A stretch of 36,535 nt of DNA from Thermosynechococcus sp. M98_K2018_005 (GTDB taxonomy: Bacteria > Cyanobacteriota > Cyanobacteriia > Thermosynechococcales > Thermosynechococcaceae), in NCBI RefSeq assembly GCF_015295825.1, contig NZ_DVEH01000099.1, positions 1 to 36,535 of the forward strand. Reading direction: 5' to 3'. The notes under the pieces are model-generated. The model made no database searches, had not been told where the DNA came from, and worked only from the letters and a program-made list of their open reading frames with translations. Below are positions 24,341-33,030 of this stretch, piece by piece. The number at the start of each line of letters is the position of its first letter. The stretch's first letter is position 1. The position numbers and the translations under genes are program-made.

Positions 24341-26869
24341 CTAAAACTCAAGCTCATCCTCTTCAAACGCTTCAGCAATTGGGGTGTCTGGACTTTCTCC
24401 CTCATCGGGTAAGCGAATAACCACCCCGTTAAAGAATCGTGCTAGTTTTTCGGCGGATTCACGCACAGGGTCCGGGGCAGTGGTGAGAGGGGGTGACGGG
24501 GGAGCAGGGGTTGGTTCTACGGAGGGTAGCGGTGATTCTTCCCGTGGCCGAAAGGGAACGACGACAGCGGATTGCGGTGGCCCCTTGGTTTTTAGCGCAG
24601 GCGCGGTTTTGTGGGGTAGGGGAGCAATCTCAAAGGTGACTTTGATGCGGCGGCCTAGAACTTGGGAAAAGGCGGCTTCAATTTTGGCTTGGTTATTCTT
24701 CGTCAGATTTAACAGTGTTTGATTAACAATGCCGATGTGCACCTCGCGATCGCTAATTTGTCGCAGATGACCATGTTGCGAGAGCAGAGCATAGGTGCTC
24801 ATTTGCATCTGCTGCAAGACCTGTAGTGCCTGTTCCCACACAGGTTCGGTATGATCGGCGCGCGGTTCAGGGGTTGGCTTGGGTTTGGGAGTTGGCGCAA
24901 CCGTGTCTTTCGTGTCTTTAATTTGAGCCTGTTTAACTTCCGATTCCTTCGGGGATGCAGCAATGACTGGGGGGTCAGGCTTAGGGGGCGAGACAATCGT
25001 GAGTTTTGGACTGGCAATGGGCGCTACATTGGGCAGAGTGGATTGGGGTGCCGTCTCCGTCATCAGCCCCAGAATACTGATTTCCAGCCAGAGACGGGGT
25101 TGATTGCTCTGTTTGATTTGGCTTTCACAGGTGCGCAGATGTTGTTGGGCGTGCAGAATCTCCTCAACTGACCATCCCTCAGCAAAGGCAATCAAAGCCT
25201 GCCAAGTTTCTGCTGTCAGGGCTACCAAGTCCTGCCGTTCAGGGACGGTTTTCGCCAAGAGCAAATCACGGTAGAGACTGGCCAGATTTTGCAGAATCGT
25301 CAGCGGATCGCGACCCCGTTCCAGTAATTGGCGGGTGTGTTCGAGAACGGCCACTGCATCGCGACGGGCGATCGCCGCCAACAATTGCCGCAGATCCTGT
25401 TCTGGTACCGCCCCGGCGAGTTGCCATACATGTTCTACCGTGATCCGTTCAGGATATAAGCTCAACTGATCCAGCAAGCTTTCAGCATCCCGCAATCCCC
25501 CTTGGGACAATTGTGCCACCAGCATCAAGGCCTCAGGCTCAATGTCAATTTGCTCCTTGGCAGCAATGTGCTGAAGGTGGGCAACCATCTCCCCTAGGGG
25601 AATCCGCCGAAAATCAAAGCGCTGACAGCGGGAAATAATGGTTGGCAGGACTCGCTGCGGATCCGTGGTGGCAAGGACAAAGACGACATGGGGCGGCGGC
25701 TCTTCTAGGGTTTTGAGGAGGGCATTGAAGGCCGACACACTGAGCATGTGGCAGTTATGCACCAATAGCCCATTGGCAACAAAGTTGTGGTTATCTTCCA
25801 CCTCAATGTCATAAACTGGCTCAGTCCCAGCGGGGGTCACAGAGACGACCGTCTCCAAACTTGTATTCCATGGCAGAGATGGAAAACTGTCGGATGTCTG
25901 CCAAGAAGCTGCGGGTAGCGTCTGCTCCCAAGGCAATAATGTAGTTGTACTGCTTTTTAGTACGTACTCTTGTGTAGGATTGGACTTTTGCGGTGTATCC
26001 CAGATTGGTAAGCCACTCAGCGATGAGGGAGTTCTCGTCCTTGAAGTAGCCTTCAGTGTGAAACTGGATTTGGGGGCTGCCCTGTGGGCTAAGGCTGAGC
26101 AAACCGCCGTCCAAGTACCACTAAGCCAGTCCTTCCAAGGTGATTTGAGAGAGCCAAGCCATCGAGACAGTCTTTTGTCCAGCCTTGCCTTTAACACAGG
26201 CGAAAACGGCGACAAGATTCGGATTCCTACTGTGATGTCCCTTGCGGCTATCCATCCCCGATCCGTCCTAATGAGGTGATTTTCAGTACACCTGACCCTA
26301 CGATGGGTCGTCTGAATTTCCAAGACATTGCGGGTGCCTTGATCAAGCCAGCGGACAATTCGCTTGAACTCCCATCGGCCGCTTTGCTCATTATAGCTGA
26401 GCACCTGCTTGCCCCTAATCGCTGGATCATCAATCCTCATCAGCCCCTCTTGGGTCAGCACGAGGGAATCACCCGTGAGGCATTCGTCAATCACATAGAC
26501 TTTGTAGCGACACTGCACGGGGGCAAATTGCGCCTTCTCAATTAGTTCGCGAATGTTGTCCACCCCGGTGTGGCTGGCAGCATCAATTTCAATCACATCT
26601 AAACTGGTGCCATTGGCCACCTGCCGACAAACTTCGCACTGGCCACAGGGGTTGGGGGTAGGCTTGGGACTCTTCAGGCAGTTAAGGGACTTGGCCAAGA
26701 TGCGGGCACTAGAGGTCTTACCCGTGCCTCGCGGACCACAAAAGAGATAGGCGGGGGCAATGCGCTCCTTAAGTAGGGCTTGGGTCAGTGTGGTGGCGAT
26801 CACCCCTTGACCCACTAGATCTGCAAAGCGTTGGGGACGATATTTGTGATGCAGGGGTTCGTAGGTCAC
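24341..26869 (-). CDS. dnaX: DNA polymerase III gamma/tau subunit DnaX, containing an intein
   Basis: An 842-codon gene encoding the clamp-loader ATPase subunit of the replicase. The host protein shows Walker A GPRGTGKTSSARILAKSLNC (45-64), a zinc site CGQCEVC (75-81), the Walker B region VYVIDE interrupted at residue 129, then CHMLSVSAFNALLKTLEEPP (sensor 1 region follows with ATTDPQRVLPTI). Domain III and a Pro-rich tau-like linker follow, ending in FEEDELEF. A 243-aa intein (residues 130-372) sits between VIDE and CHMLS, inside the ATP-binding core, so splicing is required for function. Mature length would be ~599 aa. No obvious gamma-type frameshift signal was noticed. Confidence 0.95.
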   Translation of the reverse strand: MTYEPLHHKYRPQRFADLVGQGVIATTLTQALLKERIAPAYLFCGPRGTGKTSSARILAKSLNCLKSPKPTPNPCGQCEVCRQVANGTSLDVIEIDAASHTGVDNIRELIEKAQFAPVQCRYKVYVIDECLTGDSLVLTQEGLMRIDDPAIRGKQVLSYNEQSGRWEFKRIVRWLDQGTRNVLEIQTTHRRVRCTENHLIRTDRGWIAARDITVGIRILSPFSPVLKARLDKRLSRWLGSLKSPWKDWLSGTWTAVCSALAHRAAPKSSFTLKATSRTRTPSSLSGLPIWDTPQKSNPTQEYVLKSSTTTLLPWEQTLPAASWQTSDSFPSLPWNTSLETVVSVTPAGTEPVYDIEVEDNHNFVANGLLVHNCHMLSVSAFNALLKTLEEPPPHVVFVLATTDPQRVLPTIISRCQRFDFRRIPLGEMVAHLQHIAAKEQIDIEPEALMLVAQLSQGGLRDAESLLDQLSLYPERITVEHVWQLAGAVPEQDLRQLLAAIARRDAVAVLEHTRQLLERGRDPLTILQNLASLYRDLLLAKTVPERQDLVALTAETWQALIAFAEGWSVEEILHAQQHLRTCESQIKQSNQPRLWLEISILGLMTETAPQSTLPNVAPIASPKLTIVSPPKPDPPVIAASPKESEVKQAQIKDTKDTVAPTPKPKPTPEPRADHTEPVWEQALQVLQQMQMSTYALLSQHGHLRQISDREVHIGIVNQTLLNLTKNNQAKIEAAFSQVLGRRIKVTFEIAPLPHKTAPALKTKGPPQSAVVVPFRPREESPLPSVEPTPAPPSPPLTTAPDPVRESAEKLARFFNGVVIRLPDEGESPDTPIAEAFEEDELEF
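25754..26482 (-). other. DnaX mini-intein (protein-splicing element)
   Basis: Residues 130-372 of DnaX. Block A CLTGDSLVLTQEG begins with the required Cys; block B has CTENHLIRTDRGWIAARDI with the Thr and His of TxxH; block F is VYDIEVEDNHNFVANG; block G is LLVHN followed by the +1 Cys of the extein. All splicing residues are intact and in one frame. The middle (about residues 238-338) reads as Ser/Thr/Pro/Trp-rich filler unlike any domain, because it is an out-of-frame reading of an old endonuclease. Insertion after VIDE matches the site I remember for the Synechocystis DnaX intein. Confidence 0.92.
25821..26159 (-). pseudogene. LAGLIDADG homing-endonuclease remnant inside the intein, out of frame
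   Basis: In a frame other than dnaX the sequence reads LSQITLEGLA-stop-WYLDGGLLSLS, then GYFKDENSLIAEWLTNLGY, KKQYNYIIALGADATRSFLA and ISAMEYKFG. This matches the C-terminal LAGLIDADG block (LAxWYxDDG) and its downstream strands and YKxG end. A TAG (26121-26123) lies within the motif and the catalytic DD is DG. The N-terminal half of the endonuclease is gone. The reading frame is left before this segment and re-entered after it in the intein ORF. Confidence 0.8.
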
Positions 26870-27010
26870 TGCTGGGCTGCAATGGATATGCAGAAGACGC
26901 TGGTGGTTGACTCAGTAATGCAAAAAGTAAATGCCGCGCATGTTATTTTAACAGGCCAACGATAGCCCTAGGCTCCCTGTCGGCGATCGCCCCCGAACCA
27001 GCCCTAGCTC

Positions 27011-27271
27011 CTAGAACCAGCCTTTTTTGCCCGCAATGTATGTTCTATAGAACTCTTCATCACTCTTGGTGAGATAGATAATGCCCTCGATCAGGCCAAT
27101 GATGCCCATGATAGGGGCAGCCAAACCGCAGGTTAAAAGGCTCACCAACAGCATGATCAAGCCCTGGGTGTTGTAGCCAAGCACAAATTTGTGAATGCCA
27201 AGGGTACCCAAGAGGATACCGCAGAGGCCGGCTGCAATTTTCTTCCCTGAAATATCGGAATTCGAGGTCAT
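27011..27271 (-). CDS. TM2-domain membrane protein
   Basis: An 86-aa protein with two membrane helices (about 11-35 and 38-63) arranged as a TM2 domain: LLGTLGIHKFVLGYNTQGL shows the conserved G-x-HKF-LG-Y turn, followed by TCGLAAPIMGIIGLIEGIIYL. The C-terminus is charged. The function of bacterial TM2 proteins is poorly known. A purine-rich GGGAAGGGA precedes the ATG. It lies between ndhN and dnaX on the same strand. Confidence 0.8.
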   Translation of the reverse strand: MTSNSDISGKKIAAGLCGILLGTLGIHKFVLGYNTQGLIMLLVSLLTCGLAAPIMGIIGLIEGIIYLTKSDEEFYRTYIAGKKGWF

Positions 27272-27401
27272 CGTCCCTTCCCCAATGGTTATTTTTGATA
27301 CAGCGCGATCGCACCCTCTTGGCCTATATCCTTCAGGGTTTTAAGGGGACTGTCAAGGGGCAAGTGGGCAGTTTGTTGATTGACGCAAGAAGTGTCCGGT
27401 C

Positions 27402-27854
27402 TTAAGCAGCAGTGACCCAATCAGCAAGGGGTTCCCAGCGCACATAGCGATCGCCCCCCACTTCCACCACCACTTTGAACTTCGGTAGGGTCTGGGTCAA
27501 CTGTGCCAAGTAGGCAAATTCTTGCCTTGAGAGCCGCTTGCCATCAATCAGCCAGAGCACTAGTCCCTTGGCATTGGGGGGCAGGTTTTCCAAGTGGTAG
27601 GTCACTAGGGGGGGCTGGAAATAAACGCGAATGTCTTCTTTGCCCGTGTGAGCCGGACGAATCCCGTGCTCTTGAGTCAGGTAGGCTGCTAAATCCCCCA
27701 AGCCCGGTGCGCTCATGTGCAAGGTGGTATAGCCTTTGGAGCGCAGTCGCCGTTGATAACGACCCTCAAAACCGCCCTCCGGGGGAACAAAGAGTGCCAA
27801 TGCCCCAGCGGATTCTAAATCCTTGACAAATTGATAGCCAGCCAGCAGACCCAT
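27402..27854 (-). CDS. ndhN: NAD(P)H-quinone oxidoreductase subunit N
   Basis: A 150-aa subunit of the cyanobacterial/chloroplast NDH-1 complex, part of the oxygenic-photosynthesis-specific peripheral arm. Recognised from FVKDLESAGALALFVPPEGGFEGRY (core ALALFVPPEGGFEGRY), RSKGYTTLHMSAPGLGDLAAYL and VTYHLENLPPNAKGLVLWL, plus typical length. It lacks membrane helices, as expected for a stromal/cytoplasmic subunit. It lies downstream of the DUF1614 gene in a minus-strand series. Together with the probable ndhP and ndbB this window carries three NDH-related genes at separate sites. Confidence 0.93.
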   Translation of the reverse strand: MGLLAGYQFVKDLESAGALALFVPPEGGFEGRYQRRLRSKGYTTLHMSAPGLGDLAAYLTQEHGIRPAHTGKEDIRVYFQPPLVTYHLENLPPNAKGLVLWLIDGKRLSRQEFAYLAQLTQTLPKFKVVVEVGGDRYVRWEPLADWVTAA

Positions 27855-27923
27855 AGATCCCTTCTCACAGGTTTTAGCATTCCATCCAGCACTTTATCAT
27901 GGTCATTCCTACTGCGGGTATGC

Positions 27924-28595
27924 CTAAGTTAATAGCAGTGCAAATAACCCACATAAGGCAATACCATCAAAGACACCCGCGCCACCAATACTGAGCACTC
28001 CCGCCGACATCCGCTCAATTTCCCGTAGGTGGAGTAAATCTGCACCAATCAGCGTTCCCAGCACACCTCCGGCAAAGGCAATGGGTGCTGCCGCTACGCC
28101 CCCGGAAATCAAAATGGCCGTCATTGCTGCTGTTAGGGGGGCGATCAAAGCATTCATTTGAATACCAATCCCCGGTACCACCTGAGCAGCGTAATAACTG
28201 ACAGCGGCCACAATCGCCGTCACCAAGAGAATCGCCAAGGGACTGACGCGGGTAAATTGATAGAGGGCTAGCACCGTCGGGATCAAGCCGCCCCCCACAT
28301 TCAGCGCCACAATCGTCTTTTGCTCAATTTTGCGCAGAGGAATGCCCCAAAACCGACTTAACCAGAGTTCTTCAAAGTCGGGAACAATGGCCACCGTAGA
28401 AACCCGCTCATAGAGGGGGATATTAATCGTACTGCCGAGAATCACAAGCAGCAGTAGCACTGAGGCAGCAGTGGGTGAAAAGCCCAACTTGGCAACGGCC
28501 ACTTGTACGGTATCGAGGGCGATCGCTAGCCAAAGGAAAGGCAGCGACAGTAGCAGCAGCACAAAGAGTAGAGCAGTAACCGGCAGATAAATCAT
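27924..28595 (-). CDS. DUF1614 family membrane protein
   Basis: A 223-aa integral membrane protein with about six hydrophobic segments. Family phrases include LVILGSTINIPLYE near residues 50-65 and the C-terminal GGAGVFDGIALCGLFALLL, which match DUF1614 as I recall it. A polar region at 65-90 contains ELWLSRFWGIPL. No enzymatic motif is seen and the function is unknown. It starts 18 nt after the stop of the FHA kinase, so both are likely in one transcript. Confidence 0.75.
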   Translation of the reverse strand: MIYLPVTALLFVLLLLSLPFLWLAIALDTVQVAVAKLGFSPTAASVLLLLVILGSTINIPLYERVSTVAIVPDFEELWLSRFWGIPLRKIEQKTIVALNVGGGLIPTVLALYQFTRVSPLAILLVTAIVAAVSYYAAQVVPGIGIQMNALIAPLTAAMTAILISGGVAAAPIAFAGGVLGTLIGADLLHLREIERMSAGVLSIGGAGVFDGIALCGLFALLLT

Positions 28596-28612
28596 AGGAA
28601 TTGACGATCACG

Positions 28613-29857
28613 TTAAACTTGCAAAGATTCTTGGGGCAGTTCCGCAAGGGCTTCCTTGAGGGCTTTAGCCAGGGCGATCGCGGAAGGGTAGCGATCAGAC
28701 AACAGAGGAGCCGTAGCACGGTGCAACACCTGTTTCAAGGGGTCAGGAATCTCGGGGCGATCCGAAACATCAAGGCGATGAAAGCCATCCCGGTGGCGAT
28801 AGAAACGAATCGGACTCTCCCCCAACAGTAGAAAGGCTAGGGTTCCGCCCACAGCAAACACATCCGACTGAATAGTGGGTTTGCCCCTCATCTGTTCCGG
28901 GGCACTGTAGCCCTCCACAGCAATGCGGGTGCCACTGGGGGAATGCCCCAGTTCTTTGACCGCCCCAAAGTCAATCAAAACAATTTGGTTATCGCGCGAT
29001 CGCACCAGTAGGTTACTGGGTTTGAGATCCCGGTGAATCACGGGTGGATCCTGATTGTGCAGATAGTCCAAGACACCGCAGGTTTGAATCATCCACTGCA
29101 CCGCCTGAGGAATCGGCACCGTGCCATTGCGCAGTACCCAGCGCTCCAGGTCAATGCCATGAATGAGTTCCATGACCAAATAGCTTTTCCCATCCTCAAC
29201 AAAAAAGTCATAAAAGCGGGGAATCCCTGCATGGTCAAGAAGTTGCAGAATGCGAGCTTCCCGTTCAAAGAGTTCCTGTGCCTTCTCATTGTCCTCCATA
29301 TCAGACCGCAGTTCCTTGAGAACCCGCACCTCCGGTACCCTGCCAGTCCATCCCTCGGGGGGTTGCGCTTCACAGGCCAAGTAGGTTGTGCCAATGCCGC
29401 CATGCCCTAAAAGGCGCAGGATGTGATAGTTGCGTACGGTGCGCTGCACATTGAGGGGTTGACCACAATGAATGCAAAACAGATTCCCCGGCATATTACC
29501 GGCATGGGTACACTCGCTGAGGGTGGATACACTGCGGCGAAAGGTTTGCTCGTGGAATTCAAGAATTGGGCCTGTGGGTCCTAGCTGAATGAGGCTGCCA
29601 CTGGCAAGTTTGCTCTCATCGACAAGGCGACCATCGACAAACGTCCCGATCGCCCCCAAACTTTTGAGATACCAACGCCCGAGATTTGCTGGATCCCGAT
29701 AGCAACACAGTTCAGCATGATAGCGACTAATGAGAATATCATTGAGAATCACATCATTATCTGCGGCACGACCAATACGGATGGTCGTTTTAATCGGGAA
29801 ACGCCATGTTTTGATTGGGGTACGTTTCCAAGGGTCTAACAGGTGCAGGATAATCAC
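28613..29857 (-). CDS. FHA-domain Ser/Thr protein kinase
   Basis: A 414-aa eukaryotic-type kinase. An N-terminal FHA domain (~20-100) has IRIGRAADNDVILNDILISRYHAEL with the phosphothreonine-binding GR, S-RYH residues. A Cys cluster at ~116-135 (CTHAGNMPGNLFCIHCG: C-x10-C-x2-C) suggests a zinc ribbon. The kinase domain starts at ~143: glycine loop LLGHGGIGTTYLA, Lys in VLKELR, HRDLKPSNLL, DFGAVKELG and the APE-like SAPEQMRG. There is no transmembrane segment, so it should be soluble. FHA fused directly to a kinase suggests binding to its own or a partner's phosphothreonine. DUF1614 gene follows at 18 nt. Substrates unknown. Confidence 0.9.
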   Translation of the reverse strand: MIILHLLDPWKRTPIKTWRFPIKTTIRIGRAADNDVILNDILISRYHAELCCYRDPANLGRWYLKSLGAIGTFVDGRLVDESKLASGSLIQLGPTGPILEFHEQTFRRSVSTLSECTHAGNMPGNLFCIHCGQPLNVQRTVRNYHILRLLGHGGIGTTYLACEAQPPEGWTGRVPEVRVLKELRSDMEDNEKAQELFEREARILQLLDHAGIPRFYDFFVEDGKSYLVMELIHGIDLERWVLRNGTVPIPQAVQWMIQTCGVLDYLHNQDPPVIHRDLKPSNLLVRSRDNQIVLIDFGAVKELGHSPSGTRIAVEGYSAPEQMRGKPTIQSDVFAVGGTLAFLLLGESPIRFYRHRDGFHRLDVSDRPEIPDPLKQVLHRATAPLLSDRYPSAIALAKALKEALAELPQESLQV

Positions 29858-30100
29858 AGGCGTGCAACTGCCACAGCAAACTACAACCCCCTTCCCGTGG
29901 ATGGAACACGTTCACAACAGTGAAAGCCAGTTATGTATTCCATCTTTGAGAGCAAGGCTGTAATCAGAATTTAGCTTATTTTCCTCGGTTTTGTGGATGC
30001 TCGTTGTAGTTCACAATGAAGGGTATGATGAAAGGTACAAGATAATAATTGTCAGTTTCATTTGCAAATGCTCAGGGTTCCCGCTGCTGCCAAAGCATAG
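29858..30100. other. Divergent intergenic region between FHA kinase and tRNA-Thr
   Basis: About 240 nt with no supported gene. It must hold the promoter of the FHA kinase on the minus strand and of the tRNA on the plus strand. AT-rich around 29950-30050. No clear structured RNA was seen. Confidence 0.5.
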
Positions 30101-30106
30101 TACACT
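30101..30106 (+). promoter_or_regulatory. Candidate -10 element of tRNA-Thr
   Basis: TACACT, 10 nt before the first tRNA base, preceded by AGCATAG. The spacing suits transcription starting a few bases upstream of the tRNA. No convincing -35 is seen 17 nt upstream. Confidence 0.4.
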
Positions 30107-30116
30107 AAGGAGTAAT

Positions 30117-30189
<73 letters not shown>

Positions 30190-30203
30190 TTACTCGGTGT
30201 GCG

Positions 30204-30219
30204 CCCAAAAAGTATTGGG
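30204..30219 (+). terminator. Weak hairpin after tRNA-Thr
   Basis: CCCAA-AAAGTA-TTGGG followed by TCTTTG, starting 15 nt after the tRNA. The stem is short and the T-run poor, so this is only a candidate for 3' end formation. Confidence 0.25.
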
Positions 30220-30288
30220 TCTTTGATTCAGCCGTGCCTGCCATGACAGCACTATGATGATCAAGGAAACGATCGCGCCACCCCTGCC

Positions 30289-31770
30289 ATGCTTGTCTAC
30301 TGCACCCGTCCCTACTGTCGTTGTCCTCAAAACGATGTTCCAGACTTAGACAACCCCAACAAACGCTACAGTCGCGTGGCGGAGCGGTTTTGTACGGCCT
30401 GTGGGATGCCCTTGATTCTACGGGGACGATACGTTGCAGAGCGGGTTTTGGGTCAGGGGGGATTTGGGGCGGCCTATCTAGCACGGGATTTGGATACCCC
30501 CGGTCGGCGTGAGTGTGTGATTAAGCAATTTCGTCCCAACGTGTCCGATCCCCAGAGCCGGCAAAAGGCGCTGGAACTTTTTGAGCGAGAGGGTCAAGTT
30601 CTCGATCAACTGGGGCAGCATGCTCAGATTCCTGATTTACTGGCATTTTTTGCTGAAGAAGTCCCCAGTGTGGATGGACAAGAGGTAGAGCAGTATTTCT
30701 ACTTGGTACAGGAATATATTGACGGCGAAACCCTCGAGGATGAACTGCAAGAAAAGGGGCCCTTTAGTGAGGAAGACGTGCGGCAGGTGCTGCGGGAACT
30801 CCTACCTGTGTTGCAGTACGTCCATGACCACGGCTCGATCCACCGTGATATCAAGCTCTCGAATATTATGCGCCAGCACCCCAGCAAGACAAAGCTTCCC
30901 GGCCAAGGGCGGCTCTACCTGCTGGATTTTGGTGCGGTGAAGCAGATTTCCCAAGCAGGGGGACAACAAGGACACTTTACGGGTATTTATACCCAATACT
31001 ATGGGCCACCGGAACAAGCACGGGGGGAACGGGTCTATCCCAGTTCAGATCTTTATGCCTTGGCGGTGACCTGTATTGTACTGCTGACGGGTAAAGATCC
31101 CAGTGAGCTATTCGATGCCTATAACAACCGCTGGCATTGGCATTCCTATGCCCAAGTCAGTCCAAAACTGCAAGCCATTCTCGATCGCATGCTACAACCC
31201 GCTCCTAGCGATCGCTACCAATCGGCGGCAGAGGTTTTAGCAGACTTAAATGCTTCCCCTACCCCTGTCCCAGCACCACAACCAGTAACGCCAGCTCCTT
31301 CCCCGCCACCCGTAGTGTCACAACCGGCACCCCCTCCTTCACCTGCACCGGTGACGCCACCCACCAGCACACCGCGTCCGAAAGCAAAACCGCCCCGCCA
31401 GCCTGCGCCCCCCTTACCGGCATTGAAAATTCTCATTGGCGCTGGCTTTACGGGCTTTGAAATGACGGCCTTGGGGTTGATGATTTTTAGTTTGATGACG
31501 GCTTGGCAGTTGCCCGTTGGTGTGAGTGCGGGGCTAATTGGTGCTCTATTTGCCTTCTTGGTGTTTTTGCAGTACAAGCGCTGGATTGAACACTGGGAGC
31601 AGTTGATCATTGCGGTCATTTCAGGGGCAGTCCTCTTTTCTGTGCCCCTCTTGCAAGCGGGATTAGGGGGTGTGACAGCGCTGCTCATTTGTGGTTTAGT
31701 GGGGTTGGGTTGTGTGGTTATGGGCAACATCTTCTTACTGATTTACAACACCTTGGCGCGGTTCCTGTAG
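30289..31770 (+). CDS. Ser/Thr protein kinase with N-terminal Cys motif and C-terminal membrane region (SpkB-like)
   Basis: A 493-aa eukaryotic-type kinase. The N-terminus has four to five Cys (CTRPYCRCPQN at 5-15 and FCTACGMPL at 35-43), a likely zinc ribbon also seen in SpkB-type cyanobacterial kinases. The kinase domain (~48-320) has VLGQGGFGAAYLARD, Lys in CVIKQF, HRDIKLSNI (Leu replaces the usual Pro), DFGAVKQIS and GPPEQARGE. A Pro-rich linker (~325-375) follows. The last ~115 residues form about four hydrophobic helices, anchoring the kinase to a membrane with the catalytic domain in the cytoplasm. It lies 99 nt after the tRNA and 10 nt before the MBL gene. Confidence 0.9.
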   Translation: MLVYCTRPYCRCPQNDVPDLDNPNKRYSRVAERFCTACGMPLILRGRYVAERVLGQGGFGAAYLARDLDTPGRRECVIKQFRPNVSDPQSRQKALELFEREGQVLDQLGQHAQIPDLLAFFAEEVPSVDGQEVEQYFYLVQEYIDGETLEDELQEKGPFSEEDVRQVLRELLPVLQYVHDHGSIHRDIKLSNIMRQHPSKTKLPGQGRLYLLDFGAVKQISQAGGQQGHFTGIYTQYYGPPEQARGERVYPSSDLYALAVTCIVLLTGKDPSELFDAYNNRWHWHSYAQVSPKLQAILDRMLQPAPSDRYQSAAEVLADLNASPTPVPAPQPVTPAPSPPPVVSQPAPPPSPAPVTPPTSTPRPKAKPPRQPAPPLPALKILIGAGFTGFEMTALGLMIFSLMTAWQLPVGVSAGLIGALFAFLVFLQYKRWIEHWEQLIIAVISGAVLFSVPLLQAGLGGVTALLICGLVGLGCVVMGNIFLLIYNTLARFL

Positions 31771-31780
31771 GAGCAGGGCA

Positions 31781-32536
31781 ATGCAGTTAACGTGGTTGGA
31801 GAGTAATACTTGGTTATGGGAGTTGGGGAATACGCGGATTTTGGTTGATCCGTGGTTTGTGGGGGCATTGACCTTTGGCAACACGCCGTGGCTGTTTCAG
31901 GCGGAGCGATCGCGCCCCTGTGTCCTACCGACCGATGTGGATTGCATTTTGCTCTCCCAAGGGCTACCGGATCACTGCCATGAACCTACCCTCCGCACCT
32001 GCGATCGCGCCCTACCGGTCATTGCCTCCCCCAGTGCCGCCAAAATTGCCCAGAGCCTTGGCTTTGAAACGGTGATTTCCCTTAGCCCCCACCAAACCTA
32101 CACGTACCGCGATCTCACGATCCAAGCCACCAAGGGCGCCAGTATCGGCCCTAGTCAACAGGAAAATGGTTACGTTCTGCGCTGGGGCACTCAAAGTCTT
32201 TACTATGAACCCCACGGCTGTCATGATTTGTGGCTGCGCACCTATGGCAAGGTGGATGTGGTGATTACGCCTCTGTTGGATGTCTGTTTACCCATCGTAG
32301 GTGCGATTCTCAAGGGGGGCAAAACGGTATTGGAATTGGGGCAATGGCTTCAGCCCAAGGTAATGATCACTACCGCTGGCAATGGTACCCTCCGCCTTCA
32401 GGGATGGCTACCGCGACTGCTCTCAGTTCAGGGAACCCTTGAGGAACTGCAAGTGTCGTTTCAGCAACTTGGCTTAGAGACCCGTTTGGTGGCACCAGTG
32501 GCCTACACTCCCCTTGTTCTTCTGGCTGAGGCCTAG
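31781..32536 (+). CDS. Divergent metallo-beta-lactamase-fold (UlaG-like) protein
   Basis: A 251-aa MBL-fold protein of the UlaG/L-ascorbate-lactonase-like type: LTWLESNTWLWELGNTRILVDPWF is the typical opening (core NTRILVDPWF). The metal motif HxHxDH is degraded to QGLPDH at 60-65: the first two His are Gln and Leu, while Asp64 and His65 remain. A later YEPHGCHD could give another ligand. Catalysis by the standard dinuclear site is therefore doubtful. The gene starts 10 nt after the Cys-motif kinase stop and is followed 2 nt later by the PsiE gene, so a three-gene operon is likely. Confidence 0.75.
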   Translation: MQLTWLESNTWLWELGNTRILVDPWFVGALTFGNTPWLFQAERSRPCVLPTDVDCILLSQGLPDHCHEPTLRTCDRALPVIASPSAAKIAQSLGFETVISLSPHQTYTYRDLTIQATKGASIGPSQQENGYVLRWGTQSLYYEPHGCHDLWLRTYGKVDVVITPLLDVCLPIVGAILKGGKTVLELGQWLQPKVMITTAGNGTLRLQGWLPRLLSVQGTLEELQVSFQQLGLETRLVAPVAYTPLVLLAEA

Positions 32537-32538
32537 GG

Positions 32539-33030
32539 ATGCGACGCTGGCTACGGCCTTTGATTCTCTTTTGGCAAGAGACGAGCCTTCTACTTCAGGA
32601 CAATCAGCGGTTTTTGCAGTTGCTCACTCAGATGGAGGGGGTTGCAACCCGCGTGTTGGCGATCGGGATGTTGATTGTGGTCATTGTCGCCATCCTTGAT
32701 TTGGGGCGGATTTTGGTCACAGACTTGTTCTCACCACCGCTGGGTCAATTTAGCCTTGAGCTGGTGAAGATCTTTGGTTTGTTTCTCAATGTCCTTGTTG
32801 CCTTGGAGATTCTCGAAAATATTACCGCCTACCTGAAAACCCATGTCTCCTCGCAAATTGTGGAGCTGGTGATTGTTACGTCTTTAATTGCGATTGCCCG
32901 TAAACTCATCATTCTGGATATTAGTCGACCGGAAACTGTCGCCAAGCTCCTGGGGCTGGCGATCGCCATCTTGGCCTTATCTGCCAGTTACTGGATTGTG
33001 CGTCGTCTAAACTACCGGCGGCGTTCCTGA
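32539..33030 (+). CDS. PsiE-family membrane protein
   Basis: A 163-aa protein with four membrane helices (about 36-58, 72-95, 108-125 and 135-153) matching the phosphate-starvation-inducible PsiE family: VLVALEILENITAYLKTH, VELVIVTSLIAIARKLIILD with the conserved ARK.I..D segment. The function is unknown even in E. coli, where psiE is a Pho regulon member; no Pho box was searched for here. The start is 2 nt after the MBL stop. The last 24 nt overlap the 3' end of tyrA on the other strand. Confidence 0.82.
   Translation: MRRWLRPLILFWQETSLLLQDNQRFLQLLTQMEGVATRVLAIGMLIVVIVAILDLGRILVTDLFSPPLGQFSLELVKIFGLFLNVLVALEILENITAYLKTHVSSQIVELVIVTSLIAIARKLIILDISRPETVAKLLGLAIAILALSASYWIVRRLNYRRRS

Noticed and set aside
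24341-26869. Programmed frameshift in dnaX to make a gamma subunit
   Set aside because: No A-rich slippery heptamer was seen at the domain III boundary; the only frame irregularity is inside the intein.
27340-27370. TTGACA on the minus strand upstream of the TM2 gene as a -35 box
   Set aside because: The only -10-like sequence (TATAGG) is about 22 nt away, outside the usual spacing range.
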